Shown: in pieces, positions 45,736 to 56,400 of the stretch
Layout of the letters: each line of letters begins with the position of its first letter
How positions within the stretch are numbered: position 1 is the stretch's first letter
Source: Physcia stellaris
Taxonomy: Eukaryota; Ascomycota; Lecanoromycetes; Caliciales; Physciaceae
DNA: 64,000 nt
Assembly (NCBI GenBank): GCA_018902385.1
Contig: JABSSW010000012.1
Location: 496,001-560,000, forward strand
Direction of reading: 5' to 3'
Translations under genes and position numbers: made by a program
Notes under the pieces: generated by a model
The model's input: only the letters and a program-made list of their open reading frames with translations
Database searches by the model: none
Told to the model about the DNA's origin: nothing

Positions 45736-46337
45736 TCAATCTGACAAGTCCAACTCCTCTGCTTTCTGCTGACAGGCAGCTGCCGAAAAGCCATTTCCAA
45801 CCTTGCTACTGACGATCCTCCATTTCTCGCTCTCGTAGTCATGAATGGCCTGTCTCAGTCGTCCAACCTATGAGGAAGTCAGTAAACCACATGGTCAGAC
45901 TTGGTACCGAGATGCAACTCTACCATGTCGTCGGTCCATGTAACACCTTTGGCCTTGAGCTTGGTACAATACCTGACCTGCAGGGTACCGCTGCTCCTCC
46001 CTGGGAAGAACTCGGCAATCTTCTTCCATGTGAACTCATGCCTCTCCTTCAGCTCAGTGAGTAAGGCGTCATCCTCGAGCGTGAATTTGGCTTTAGGACC
46101 AGAGGGAGGACGAGCTTGGGGGTGGAAGCTGGATTCGCTCGAGCCAGAGGCACTGGCCGCAGGACTGGGAGAACAAGCCATGCCACCGGGGCGCTGGATT
46201 TTGTCGGCTGATAGTCGGTAATGATGAAGTGGAGATTGGGACTGTAGTCGCTGACCTTGTTGCTGCTGAATTGCCTCTTGGGACGGAGCGAGAGGTGGTT
46301 TATACTCCAGGAAACGCTTTACCACCGATTCTTCCAT
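45736..46337 (-). CDS. Myb/SANT-like DNA-binding protein, two repeats
   Basis: Exons 46337-45924 and 45867-45736 in the reading direction give 181 aa. After a Gln/Ser/Pro-rich N-terminus, a SANT-like repeat covers residues 85-130 (KFTLEDDALLTELKERHEF, TWKKIAEFFPGRSSGTLQV). A second shorter repeat follows the intron (AIHDYESEKWRIVSSKVG, residues about 145-172). Three-helix spacing with a Trp-Lys-x-Ile-Ala middle helix and a final R-Y/C-x-K-L helix is typical of fungal Myb/SANT regulators. The intron falls just before repeat 2, as in the gene at 49177-50131. An overlapping upstream frame (to 46662) encodes a coiled-coil-like stretch (RLRLLQFEKLQLKG). It would fuse in frame if a 73-nt GTACTT intron is real, so the N-terminus may be longer. 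Targets are unknown. Confidence 0.72.
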
Positions 46338-49176
46338 CTTGTAAAATAGTGATGCTCCCTTTCAGCTGCAGCTTCTCGAATTGAAGGAGGCGTAATCTCT
46401 CCTGAAGTACATGCTCTTCAGCTTCTCTCCTTGGTAAGCGCTTTAGTTTCGCCTGTTGGTAAATTGCAGTACTCATGCAAATGTTTGCGTAAATTGGAAA
46501 AGCATTGGGCACGCCTTGTTTTGGGTCGATATCGGATGCCGAGCGTTGATCGATTACGAAGGCTGAGTTAAAACATGCGAGCACTTCTCTGTCCTGGAGC
46601 TCTATGCTAATCCAGATTTTGTTTCGTATCTGCATGGAATGACGGGTAGGGATTCTAGCCACATCAAAATCCTGGAAGAGAGGCTAAACCAACAATGCAC
46701 TCCCTTTGTTTTAGACCGTTGAGTCAGGCCAGGACGTGCTTGACACCGAAACGTCACGAAGGATAGAATGCCTCAGTGACGAGTCAATGCTTGAAAGGAG
46801 CAAAGCCTCATTGCGGCGCTGCTATGACATGCCACTTGATGCATATCAAAGCTAAGCGCGCTGTATTTGGATATCTCCCGGTAGGAAATGGCTCGTAAGC
46901 AAGTTAGATAGGCATCACCTTGGATCAATTACAGATCCGTGCAACTTCCTTACTCAGGCTGACACAGTCTAGCTATAGAGGAAAAGACGAGATAGTGACC
47001 AATCATAGACATTGATCGTAAAGACAACGGAGTAGGAAAGATTGGCGGGGTACGTAATGCAAGATGACTGGATTGATCTCAGTATCTGGACAAGCCTCTT
47101 GGTGTATCGTGACCGAAATAGCGAATGGGGAACAATTGTGACAATAACACTGTCTCGACAGGATTATGCGAGACGTTGCAGCTCGAAACACAACACGTGG
47201 ACAGAGCCGCAATAATGAGGGCAGGACTTACAGGAAGGCTCAGCATCCCTTGTGGAGATGGTCATTCAAGTCAATGTCGGAGCAAATTGGATACTATTCA
47301 AACAGTGAATTAACAAGCTGAGAGTAATATGAGGCTCGGTATTGACTTTTGCATTGCAGCGAGATTTGAGGTTCAGAGCGTGGTCGCATTGTTGCGTGTT
47401 TCAGCTTTGTTACGCATAACCGAGCATTTCCATTTGCTAGTTGGAGCTGCAGGCCGAAACAATGACTCTATCTGGTATAGTCCACCGTGGCTTTCTTCAT
47501 CCTGCCGAGATGCTAGGGGAATAGCTTATTAGTACCTCGACGCACCATTATTGGGACAACATGACGCGTCAATTCAATTGGGGATTGCGGATGCCAATCT
47601 CCCGTCGACGTCGAGAACAAGTGCTCCTGAATCCTTCGCTTCCTTCACTAAATCAAAGTTAAATATAACTCGCAAGCAATCTCAGGATTAGTATTACAAA
47701 GAAGGAGTCCACGTTTGCCTCTTACTGGGATCACTGTTCGCAAGCTGTTCACAGTTCCATGACTTTTCTGGCGAGCGTGCCTTGAGTATTCCGTCGAGGT
47801 ATCATCCTTATCAACTATCTCAAGATCTTGCATGGGATGCGATAAGCTTTCATACTATCAAGTTTCCGTAAATCGACGAGGTAGCCAGGCAGGCGGAGAG
47901 GCTGCCTCATTAGCTTACGCAACGATTTGATCTTCCTACCCGTTGGTTTCCCTCTCAAGCATCACCAGCGTTGGCAAGAAGTGTCTACTAAATGCGGCAT
48001 AGTTTAGGCATAGACCGACTCTGGAGGATCTGCAACTTATCCTAAAGTAATAATGGATGAGGCCAATCTTCCTGGGTTTTCAACCTAGCCACGAACCAGT
48101 ACCGACAACAAGTAGCCACAGCAGAGCTCTTCTTGATATCTGGTGGAGCGCTAACCCGAAGTGGTTTCAAAATGTCCATTCGAGAAGGGAATCGAAGCAA
48201 TAATAGATAAAACTGTTTGGCAGCACTTTGAAAGTCGACGAACCGCCCTGGCCAAATCAGAGTTGCCGAAATTGTCAGGACTATGTAGTGGAAGTTTTAC
48301 ATGATGAGATGTTGACCTACGAATGCCCCAATAATATCCTGTGGAGGTAGGGTAGGTGGGTTTGGTTCTTTGACTAAAAAAAGAAAAGAAAAATTGCTAA
48401 CCTAGCTGGATGTTTGTTGAAAGCAGCAACATTGTGTTCGGAGTGTCAAGTACGGAATACTAAACTTTTCGAGACTTGTTGACGAGAAAGTTCGTGATCC
48501 TCAGGCATCTCGTTACGGTGGACCTAAATCCCATAGCATTAGATCATGCACTCCTCGAGACTCCCACGGTTCTGGCGGTGTGCAACTGTGCTTTTCGATT
48601 AGATTCTCTACCTGCTATCGACAGGACATGAAGCTATCGTAGGACGTGCATCCGTCCCTGGAATATAGCAGGACAAAGTAGTATGAATTAGTCTTGCCCC
48701 TCTGATCTCGTCCAGAGTCGGACAGTGGTCTTAACTATGGAAATTGCGCCACTTTTATGTCAGAGCATGGGATAACGACCGGGTATGCTTGTATCTCTCC
48801 GAGTTTCCTTTCGTCTTCTATTACCGCCTATTGAGTTGCATGGGTGGGAAAAGCTGACGTCGAAAGCCAGATGTTGATGATATGGAGGGAAAAGCGCGAT
48901 GTAAGTTGATTTGGATTCACTGCGACCCATCAATGCCCTGAAAAGAAAACATCTTAGTATTAATGTTTGGGTATCTCAACTTTACTATCGCGGGCTAACA
49001 TGCCTCCCATTTCAATGCACTGTAAGAATAAGCTCTCGTCCATCATCTCTAGCTGACGATGCAAGCATCGAGCTAGGTACCGTCGAGAGGACGCCGACAG
49101 AGGGTACCGCGCCATTAAGGATGCCGAAACATCTACCATCAAGGTAAAAGCTGAAATTGTTTTGGGAAGGAGCCAG
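46338..49176. other. 2.8-kb gene-poor spacer between two SANT genes
   Basis: No supported gene, RNA or repeat. Open frames are under 80 codons apart from the coiled-coil-like frame at the left edge (46300-46662, minus) discussed with the preceding gene. The right part must hold the 3' UTR of the next gene. Confidence 0.45.
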
Positions 49177-50131
49177 TCATAATCGACCTCCAAAATGTTC
49201 CTTTGCGTACTGCTCACACGCCTAGCCGCCTTAGTAGGAATATCCTGACCCGATCTTGACAACCTACCTTGGCAGGTTTGCCCACTTTCTGTCCTATAAC
49301 TTTCCATTTGCTTGCCTCGTACTCCTTGATTGCTTGTAGCAGCGCTTTTTCCTGGCGGGTAGCAGATCAGTAAAGTAACAGATACTCACAGTGATTGATG
49401 TATGTACCTCATCCTCCGCGAAGTCGGCGTAGTGCATGTCCTGTTCATGATTTAGTAGACCCCATGAGAGTGAATGCTCTGCTTACTCACTTTATACCAG
49501 TGTTTCTTTACACTGCCCTCTGTGCGATTAGGGAATGTCTGATCCATGGATTTAGCCATTTCCACCTTCAGGGCAGTAATTCGCGAACCTTCGCAATTTC
49601 ACTCCAACTATTACCCGCTTCCCGCATGGTCTTCAGCCTCTGCTCTTCGGCCGGAGTCCATGGAGTATTTGTCCTGCTTTTCTTTGGAGGAGGTGCTGAA
49701 AAGGATGTTTCGGCGAATGTAGGAGATGGATCCCCAAGGCCTCCTGTATCTCCGTAGGCGGAGGAGGGCATGGGAGGCGAGCCTGCGGTGATTGACGATC
49801 CAGGAGCTTTACGCTTTCTCGAAGACGGGGGACTTGTAGGTGGTGGCGGCGCAGGAAGGACGTCCTGCGGCTGAGGTTCAATAGGACCATGAGCGAAGTA
49901 TGGCTGTTGCGATGGTGGTGGAGATGTGGTCGTCGGCGGATCTGCCGCGCTCCGAGACCCTGATCCGGACCTGGCGATGTGAGAGGCAGATTCATAATCC
50001 AACAAGTGAATAAGGCGGAGGGAATCAAGTGAAACCGGATCAGATGCAAAGACAGGGGGAGGTGAGACTCAAGTGATGATCTGGAAAGCGACTAGAGGTA
50101 GGGTCTTGAAGGATTGAGGCACTTACGACAT
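49177..50131 (-). CDS. Myb/SANT-like DNA-binding protein, two repeats, six exons
   Basis: Exons in the reading direction are 50131-50127, 49970-49589, 49538-49491, 49440-49408, 49351-49268 and 49221-49177, joining in frame to 198 aa. The first exon is only ATG plus two bases; the MSSGSGSRS start it creates is plausible. A Pro/Ser/Gln-rich N-terminal half holds a basic RKRKAP and KKSR (possible nuclear signals). Repeat 1 spans residues about 104-150 (TPWTPAEEQRLKTMREAGN, SWSEIAKTFPNRTEGSVKK, HWYK), cut by three introns. Repeat 2 follows (LQAIKEYEASKWKVIGQKV) and the protein ends KEHFGGRL. Repeat 2 is clearly related to that of the gene at 45736-46337 (AI-x-[DE]-YE-x2-KW, KVG, C-x-Q-x-A). The donor after exon 2 is the weak GTTCGC. 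Confidence 0.75.
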
Positions 50132-52347
50132 GGCGATGGGGTTATGCAGCGGGAGGGTAGTTTGAGGAGCGTATGGCAAGTGCCGTCATGGGTGCAACCC
50201 TATATGGTAGCAAAGATGGTGGATGGGGATAGAGTTGGTGGTAGACGGATCAGACTGTTGCAGATGCCGAAATGTTTCGATGGCTTCAACCCCCTCCCTC
50301 ACAATCACTCTCTGTTCCCAGCACCAAGGATGGATCAAGCTCAGCAGTGGTTCCGGGAGTGAATGCAGATGATGGTAGGGTTAAGAAAGGAAGAGCAAAG
50401 GCGTGCACATGTAATGTTGACATGGCTGCGATTTAGTTGAATCACTGAGAGACGGGGAACGGGCGCCACTGTCGACTACTTGAAGGTACATGAGGTGCAC
50501 ACTCTACCGCGTAGGCCCCGACAGCGCAGTCCAAGTATTCGTCTGTAGCATCTGGTCATGCCGACGGGGCTTCTGCGATTTGTCGCACTTGAAGAGCGGG
50601 GTTGTCCTCGTGGCCCATTGGAGGGCCCATCCGAAGAGGGAAGTCCATTAAGATGATAGTTTCTGCTCTCAATCACCTATCGGCAGCCCGCCAGCAGTCA
50701 GTCCATGGACATCTATGCAGTCGAAGACGAACAGCAGGGTCGCCTAGCCGTTGGGCCGGACTTGGCTGCACTCAACGGTCACGGACGAGGCAGCTGCACC
50801 AATCATCGCCGGATTGGTCCAGCGTCGTTTTCGTAAGACGGACATCGGGCCAGCGATACGTCGAAAAACATCCTACGAACTGCAGCTTCCAAGCGGAGCG
50901 AGTGCAGTCTGCAGAACTGACGTTCACTGACGCTCCAGAGGATTTCAGGGGGAAGACCCACTTGGCCCAATCCAGCAGAAATGCACTGCCCGCTAGACTC
51001 CATCGAGCTTGACGACAATTTCTGATTCTTTTTCTTATCTTTTCCGTCCGTCTCTTCTGTACTCGTACAATCCTCCGTATTCCGTGCCTTAGTCTCCGTC
51101 CTCCGTTTCCAACATCTTCTCAAAACACCACATTGTCCGTTGGTTGTCTCGGTGCAAGCCAAGGTTGCCGTCATAGTCCTTGAAGGATAATAACCCAGAT
51201 CTGGAGCCCTCGGACCTGAAGGGTAAGCGTCGAGGGATCACCCCGGTCAGCCCACTTGAAACAAGGCTGCAACATGCTTTACCGACTTCCGTGTTTCAAC
51301 TCTCCTGAACCCTCTTCACCGGCCACCCTAGTGGCCTAGACAAGCGCTGAAGTCACGTAGAACTTCCAGGAGGTTACCAGTGGCACACTGAATCCTTTCT
51401 ATTTTCCTTTTCTTCAAGCTGCAGGGCACATCAAACCTTCGGCCCCATTCACCTCATCCAAAAATCAAAAAAAATCCGAGAGGCCGAAATGGAAGGTTTC
51501 GCTTCGGATACTTGAGATAGCCTCCTTCTCACACACATAGATCTGCACCATGGCGTTTTGACCGACATCGTATTTGGATCGTTGGGCGCGCGTTAGACGA
51601 AGATGGCGAAACTCTGGCGACAAGTAGGCCACAACGACTACCGGGTGTGCCCCTAAACACCTCGCGAGCGTCAAAACTGCTAGTCGAGAAACCCTTCACT
51701 ACTTCCCGCTTCATACTAAGGTATCGTCATTCTGACACACAGAAGGTGTGGCAAGTGGCCTATCCTTGCCCAGAATGGTAACGGTTGTGGCCTCTCTGGC
51801 CTGCTCTTGGCTTGGAAGATTCATGCAAATCCGCCAGAATTAAACGTGCATGCAGCCTCTCACAGAGCTTTCCCGCATGGACTCGACTACTGAGTGACCA
51901 AACTGGAAACTTGAGCACGGAAACCTTGCACTGCTTCACTATGGTGATGGTGTAGCGCCATCTACCAGGTGCTAGTTTGGCCTGGGGAACAATCGGCCGG
52001 TCAGGGCCATTTCAGAAACACGGAGAATATCAGCTTCATCTTCATCAATCATGCAAAGCGGCATAGCTCCTTCAACTTCTGAAATATAATCTTTGCTCCA
52101 TCTCCACACTAAGGTTGTTTTTTCACAGCGCCACCGGCGTCTCGGGCTTACATATAACTCTTGTAGCTTTGACTACATACAGTCGTTCACTCCCACTGGT
52201 TGGGCTGCAGCACCTATTATCCCTAATCGATATCGCAAATCTTGTTGTCCGTGCCCTGTCATTCTCATCTGGTATATTTCATTATCATTTGCTTCGTTCT
52301 GTTTGCTACTCCTATTGTCTACACCGACATTGTCAATAATAAACATA
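50132..52347. other. 2.2-kb divergent intergenic region between SANT genes
   Basis: Head-to-head interval between the 49-50 kb and 52-53 kb SANT genes. It contains CT-rich segments near 51000-51130 and no supported gene. Its length suggests extended regulatory sequence, which is inference. Confidence 0.45.
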
Positions 52348-53451
52348 ATGTCTTGTCCACCATCAGATTTACCAGCGAGAGTGCCCTCAATGGCGAGAGA
52401 AACGAGCGTCGAACCCTCAATGGCCAGGGAATCGTCTCCAGCCGTCAGCCCTACAAGCATTCAAGGGTCTACTCCTCAGCGTCATCGAAAGAATTCATCA
52501 ACCGGGGGTGGACGAGCATGGTCCGAAGAAGAGGTACATATAAATATTCCGATTTGAGTTCTTCCTTGCTCACATCCCATTTAGGAGGCCTACCTGGTCG
52601 AAACACGTATGCACAAGATGCCGTATAAGCACATCGCTGCTCAGCTCAAGAAAACCGAATTGGCATGCCGCCTGCACTATCACCAGCTCTCCTTTGGCGG
52701 CAAACGTCGCCGTCGTGGGGCGTCCGTCTGCTCATCTGCCTCTTATGACCGACGAGCCTCTTCAATCTCTCCATTCGATGTAGTCGAAACCAGGGAATCG
52801 ACCCCTCAGCGCCAATTACCCGCCTACTCACCGCCTCGATCCCCAGAGTCGAACCCATCGCGCAACAACAGTGTGTCGACGCCATACAACCACATCCCGA
52901 TTCTCCCCAAACCAATTCTCCCCGCCCCGTCGTCCCAGCGCGTTGCCGAACAGACCAAGTCCCTTCGTCTTATCACCTCAGACATTGACAATTTCGGCAC
53001 AGGCGCTCCCTCTCAACCCCATATCGACATGGCCCGACTAGACAAGATCTATGACACCCACCGTCTCCATTTCTGGTCCATGATCTCGCGCTCCTACGGG
53101 TGCAACCTCTCTCCCGCCGTCCTCGAGGATGCCTGGCGCCGTCATCATACCGCAGCCTGCGGAGCAGCGAATTTCCCGCCCACGCCAAGCACCAGTCCTC
53201 AGACTTCGAGCGCACAAATCCACAACCCGCTCGTTGCACCGTTCACAGCGGTGGAGACATACGGCAAGGGCTTCACGCCGGTGAACAATGGCACCGGAAG
53301 CCGAACGGCGAGTGGCTACGCCAGGAGCGCGGTTGAGAGGAGTGGGCTTGCGATTAGCAGTCTGTTGACGGAGGACAAGGAGGTCAGGAGCCCGCCGAAT
53401 GAGAGGAGATTCAGTTACGAGCGGATCAGTCCGATGGATGTCTCCCACTGA
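52348..53451 (+). CDS. Myb/SANT-like domain protein, 350 aa
   Basis: Exons 52348-52533 and 52585-53451 (51-nt intron, GTACAT donor, TTTAG acceptor) give 350 aa. The N-terminus has a short internal repeat (PSMARETSVE, PSMARESSPA). A SANT-like unit spans residues about 55-100 (GRAWSEEEEAYLVETRMHK, MPYKHIAAQLKKTELACRL, HYHQLSFG). It is followed by a basic KRRRRG and a Ser/Pro-rich linker. A second conserved-looking segment (ARLDKIYDTHRLHFWSMIS, then LEDAWRRHHTA) resembles another helix-turn-helix of fungal Myb-like proteins. It is related in fold, not closely in sequence, to the two SANT proteins on its left. Likely a nuclear regulator; targets unknown. Confidence 0.78.
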
Positions 53452-54763
53452 AGAGACGGCTCTTAGCGTCTAGATTTTCTTTATTTGAAGGTTTGGGCAT
53501 TTCTATAAGAGGTATGGAGACTTACGACGAGGACGGCCAATTAATTATGGAGGGGGCCAGCTATGAAGGGGGTGGGTCATCTCTTACTTGCAGACATTTC
53601 CTAGAACCAGTAATGGTCTGTTCGATATACCGTACTACAAGACGAACACGCTCATTATGATGATCCCTTAAAGAGAGAAAGAAATATGCTTTGTACATTA
53701 GACGCAGTCTTCCAAACCACTGAACCCTTATCTCTTCGTTAAGCATTTTCTCTCATAGTTGCCCTCCATACCTCTCATACTTACTTCCAACTCTACGACC
53801 ACACTGACTACATTATCAAAACCTCAGCACCAACAACCCCTCGCCCATATCGGCTACCGACCGACCAGAAGCGGCACACCGCACAAGCCCCTACCCGCCC
53901 CTAAGTACTTACCTACCCTCCAAAAGTTCAGACCCCAAAAAAAACATCATGAAACACGGCTACCCCGTACTAACGGATAGCTAGCAGTGGGTTGTTTGGC
54001 TGCGGGTCGCCTATGAGTGAAGAAACGGACGGGAATAAAATCGCCTATTTGTCTCGGATAGGAAGTTGGGGGATTGGGGTGGGGCTAGGTGGGGTTGGGG
54101 TAAGGTAGGTAGGATTTTGTTAAGGCTAGAGGGAGGAGAAGAAGGTGTTGTTTGGTGGTGCGGCTACTGCAGTGGATTTGGGGTGTTGTAGGGATGGGGG
54201 CAGAACAAGGGAATGATCATACCTTAGGACTGACACGTGGAGGAGATAACTTATTAGACGTATAGAAGCAGTGATAGTTTGTTTGATTTGTTTGCACTGT
54301 TCTCGTGACATCTTTATAATCGGTATGGCTCTTATGCTTGATGGTCTGGATAGCGCTGATTCCTGCATAGCCCGGGCTTGGTTTCTGCGTTTCTTCGACA
54401 AGCGCGTACCTGACCAAGCCATCTTGCTCTAAAGCTATGATGCCGCTGATTCGAGGGTTCGTTTCATCAAGTCGCCAGTCGCTGGGTATGACCGCTGGTT
54501 CGATGCGTTCATGATGACCCTATGCTGCTACCGCCTGGCGGAGGGTCGGGGGCGGCTTTCGTCGATCAAGGGAAGGTCTGTTGAGATCCATCATCCATCC
54601 GAAACGGTAGACGATGCTGTATGTTTCATCACGCATGCTGTTGGAGTTAGGATCTACACCCCGCGTCGTCGAGATTTTGCTGGGCCACGAACGTGGAAGC
54701 CAGCTACCATTACTGGAGTCGAGATGATGACGATTCTATGCTCTAAGTGCTGCTTCTCGCTCT
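53452..54763. other. 1.3-kb convergent spacer
   Basis: This lies between the 3' ends of the SANT gene and the NDUFAF3-like gene. A 92-codon frame at 54511-54789 on plus overlaps the end of the latter and has no recognisable domain. Nothing else was seen. Confidence 0.45.
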
Positions 54764-55536
54764 TCATCTCGGCTCTTTCCATCCGATAGGTATCATCGCG
54801 GCAGCTACACTCCCAACCCCTCTTTCCGTAGCAAGCAGATTGAACTGTGAGGCCGCGTTGCGAGTATCCTGCACATCGACTCGGATACCCATCGCACTGA
54901 TTAATCTTCGAGTCTCTGGCGAGATGGGGTACATCGAAGGTCCCAAGCCCAGAATGAGAAGATCTGTATTAGAACATTAACATCAATCTCACATCGCAGT
55001 GAAGAGCCAAGAGAGCTCGACTGACCAGGCTTCGGCCATAGCAGATCCAGTAACCCCCAAGCCTCCCCTTGCACATCCCACTGCCCCTTCTTGTTCAGCA
55101 TACTTCTCTTCCCGTCCGCTCTTCCCTCCCACGGTCTCCAAGAGAACGCCTCTCCGCTCACGAGCAGACATCCACTGCCACCGCTTATCTTGAGGCCATT
55201 GCCGAAGTGAAAGCCGTCGCTCAGACAGGCGTCGATTGTGGTAGTCGGCGGAGGTGTGGCGGAGAGGACGTCCATGGTGCCGAAGTCGGTGACTGTGTCT
55301 TCCGTAGATTTAGGACCGCGGTCTGTGGTTTTGGGGAGAGTAGAGGGAGTGGGAGCGAAGGAGCGGGAGTTGGTAGAAAGGGGACGACGAGGAATTGAAG
55401 TAGGTGAGGCATGGTGCGCTATCGATCTTGCGCGAATGAGTTGACGGTGTGATGCTGGGCAGATATGGTGATGTCGGGTGGTGCGGAGGGAGCGGAGGAG
55501 CTGTATGCTCGGTGGGGAGAACGTATGGGAGGCCAT
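54764..55536 (-). CDS. NDUFAF3-like mitochondrial complex I assembly factor (Mth938/DUF498 domain)
   Basis: Exons 55536-55026 and 54963-54764 in the reading direction give 236 aa. The first ~60 residues are Arg/His/Ser-rich without acidic residues, a matrix-targeting presequence. The Mth938-type domain follows: TDFGTMDVL, DGFHFGNGLKISGGSGCLL, SWRPW, then after the intron DLLILGLGPSMYPISPETR and ATERGVGSVAAAMIPIGWK. These match the NDUFAF3/DUF498 family, which in animals works with NDUFAF4 early in assembly of the complex I Q-module. The intron is phase 1 with a GTCAGT donor and a TACAG acceptor, and it restores Pro-Asp-Leu-Leu exactly. The gene is divergent from the permease gene. Confidence 0.88.
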
Positions 55537-56400
55537 TGATGTCGAACGTTAGTTTCTCCGAGATCTAGCAATCCGATCCGGTATCTTGAGGCCGACGGAT
55601 GGGCAAGATACTGCAGGATCTTGACGTGATTGAAGTTCTGGGAGATAGCTTGGGAGGACGATGCCGAGGAGCGAGCGTTGCCGATGTCATCATCTTGCTT
55701 TCACGCCAAATGGATTTTTTGTTTCACCTCACCACCACCGCATACCCAATATATTCTGCATGTTCAACGCATACGAACATGCATGAGCGTAACTCTATAA
55801 TCAGACATCCTACCCCATGCGCCTTCTTTGCCACCGTCTCCATATAACGTTTTGACATCAGTGCAAGTACGTACCAAGAACCATCATCTTTTTGTACATC
55901 TCGAAAGCAACCAGACATTTTGTACTGTCGTACTGATCCAAAGTCTATTTCTTTTTATTGTATCTTCTTTGCTTAGTCGCGCTCATCGTATCACATTTCA
56001 TCCTCCGCTTTATATTGCACACATTGTTCTACGCTACCGCCACTGACGAGCTTTCAATGAATTCACAAGCTAATGAAGATACAGTAAGATCCTACTGCGA
56101 AGAGCTATCTCAGAACTAAGTACATCTCTCATATCTGCAATAGTCATGTCTAGTAGCAGGATCATCCAATCAAGTAGTCGAGGTAAATGCCTATATCTCA
56201 AGCATGAAACCGGTGTTCTTCGGTCTAGCTTTCTCCCTTCATCCAACCCTCTCATTCCACGACGTTGAAAGGGAGATGAGGGAGTAGGTGCAGCCTTAGT
56301 TCTGAGATTATACGGTTGAACTTGATCTGGATAATTCCAGCGAAAGGATCATGCTATCTCTTCTCTTCCCAAGCAAGATCGCTAACAGCAGCAGAGTGGA
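55537..56400. promoter_or_regulatory. divergent promoter region NDUFAF3-like / NCS1 permease
   Basis: 864 bp between divergent start codons. No coding signal on either strand apart from short frames. Specific factor sites were not identified. Confidence 0.45.

Noticed and set aside
50602-51012. 136-codon plus-strand frame in the divergent SANT interval
   Set aside because: No domain and no splice context. The overlapping antisense frame is equally long, as expected by chance.
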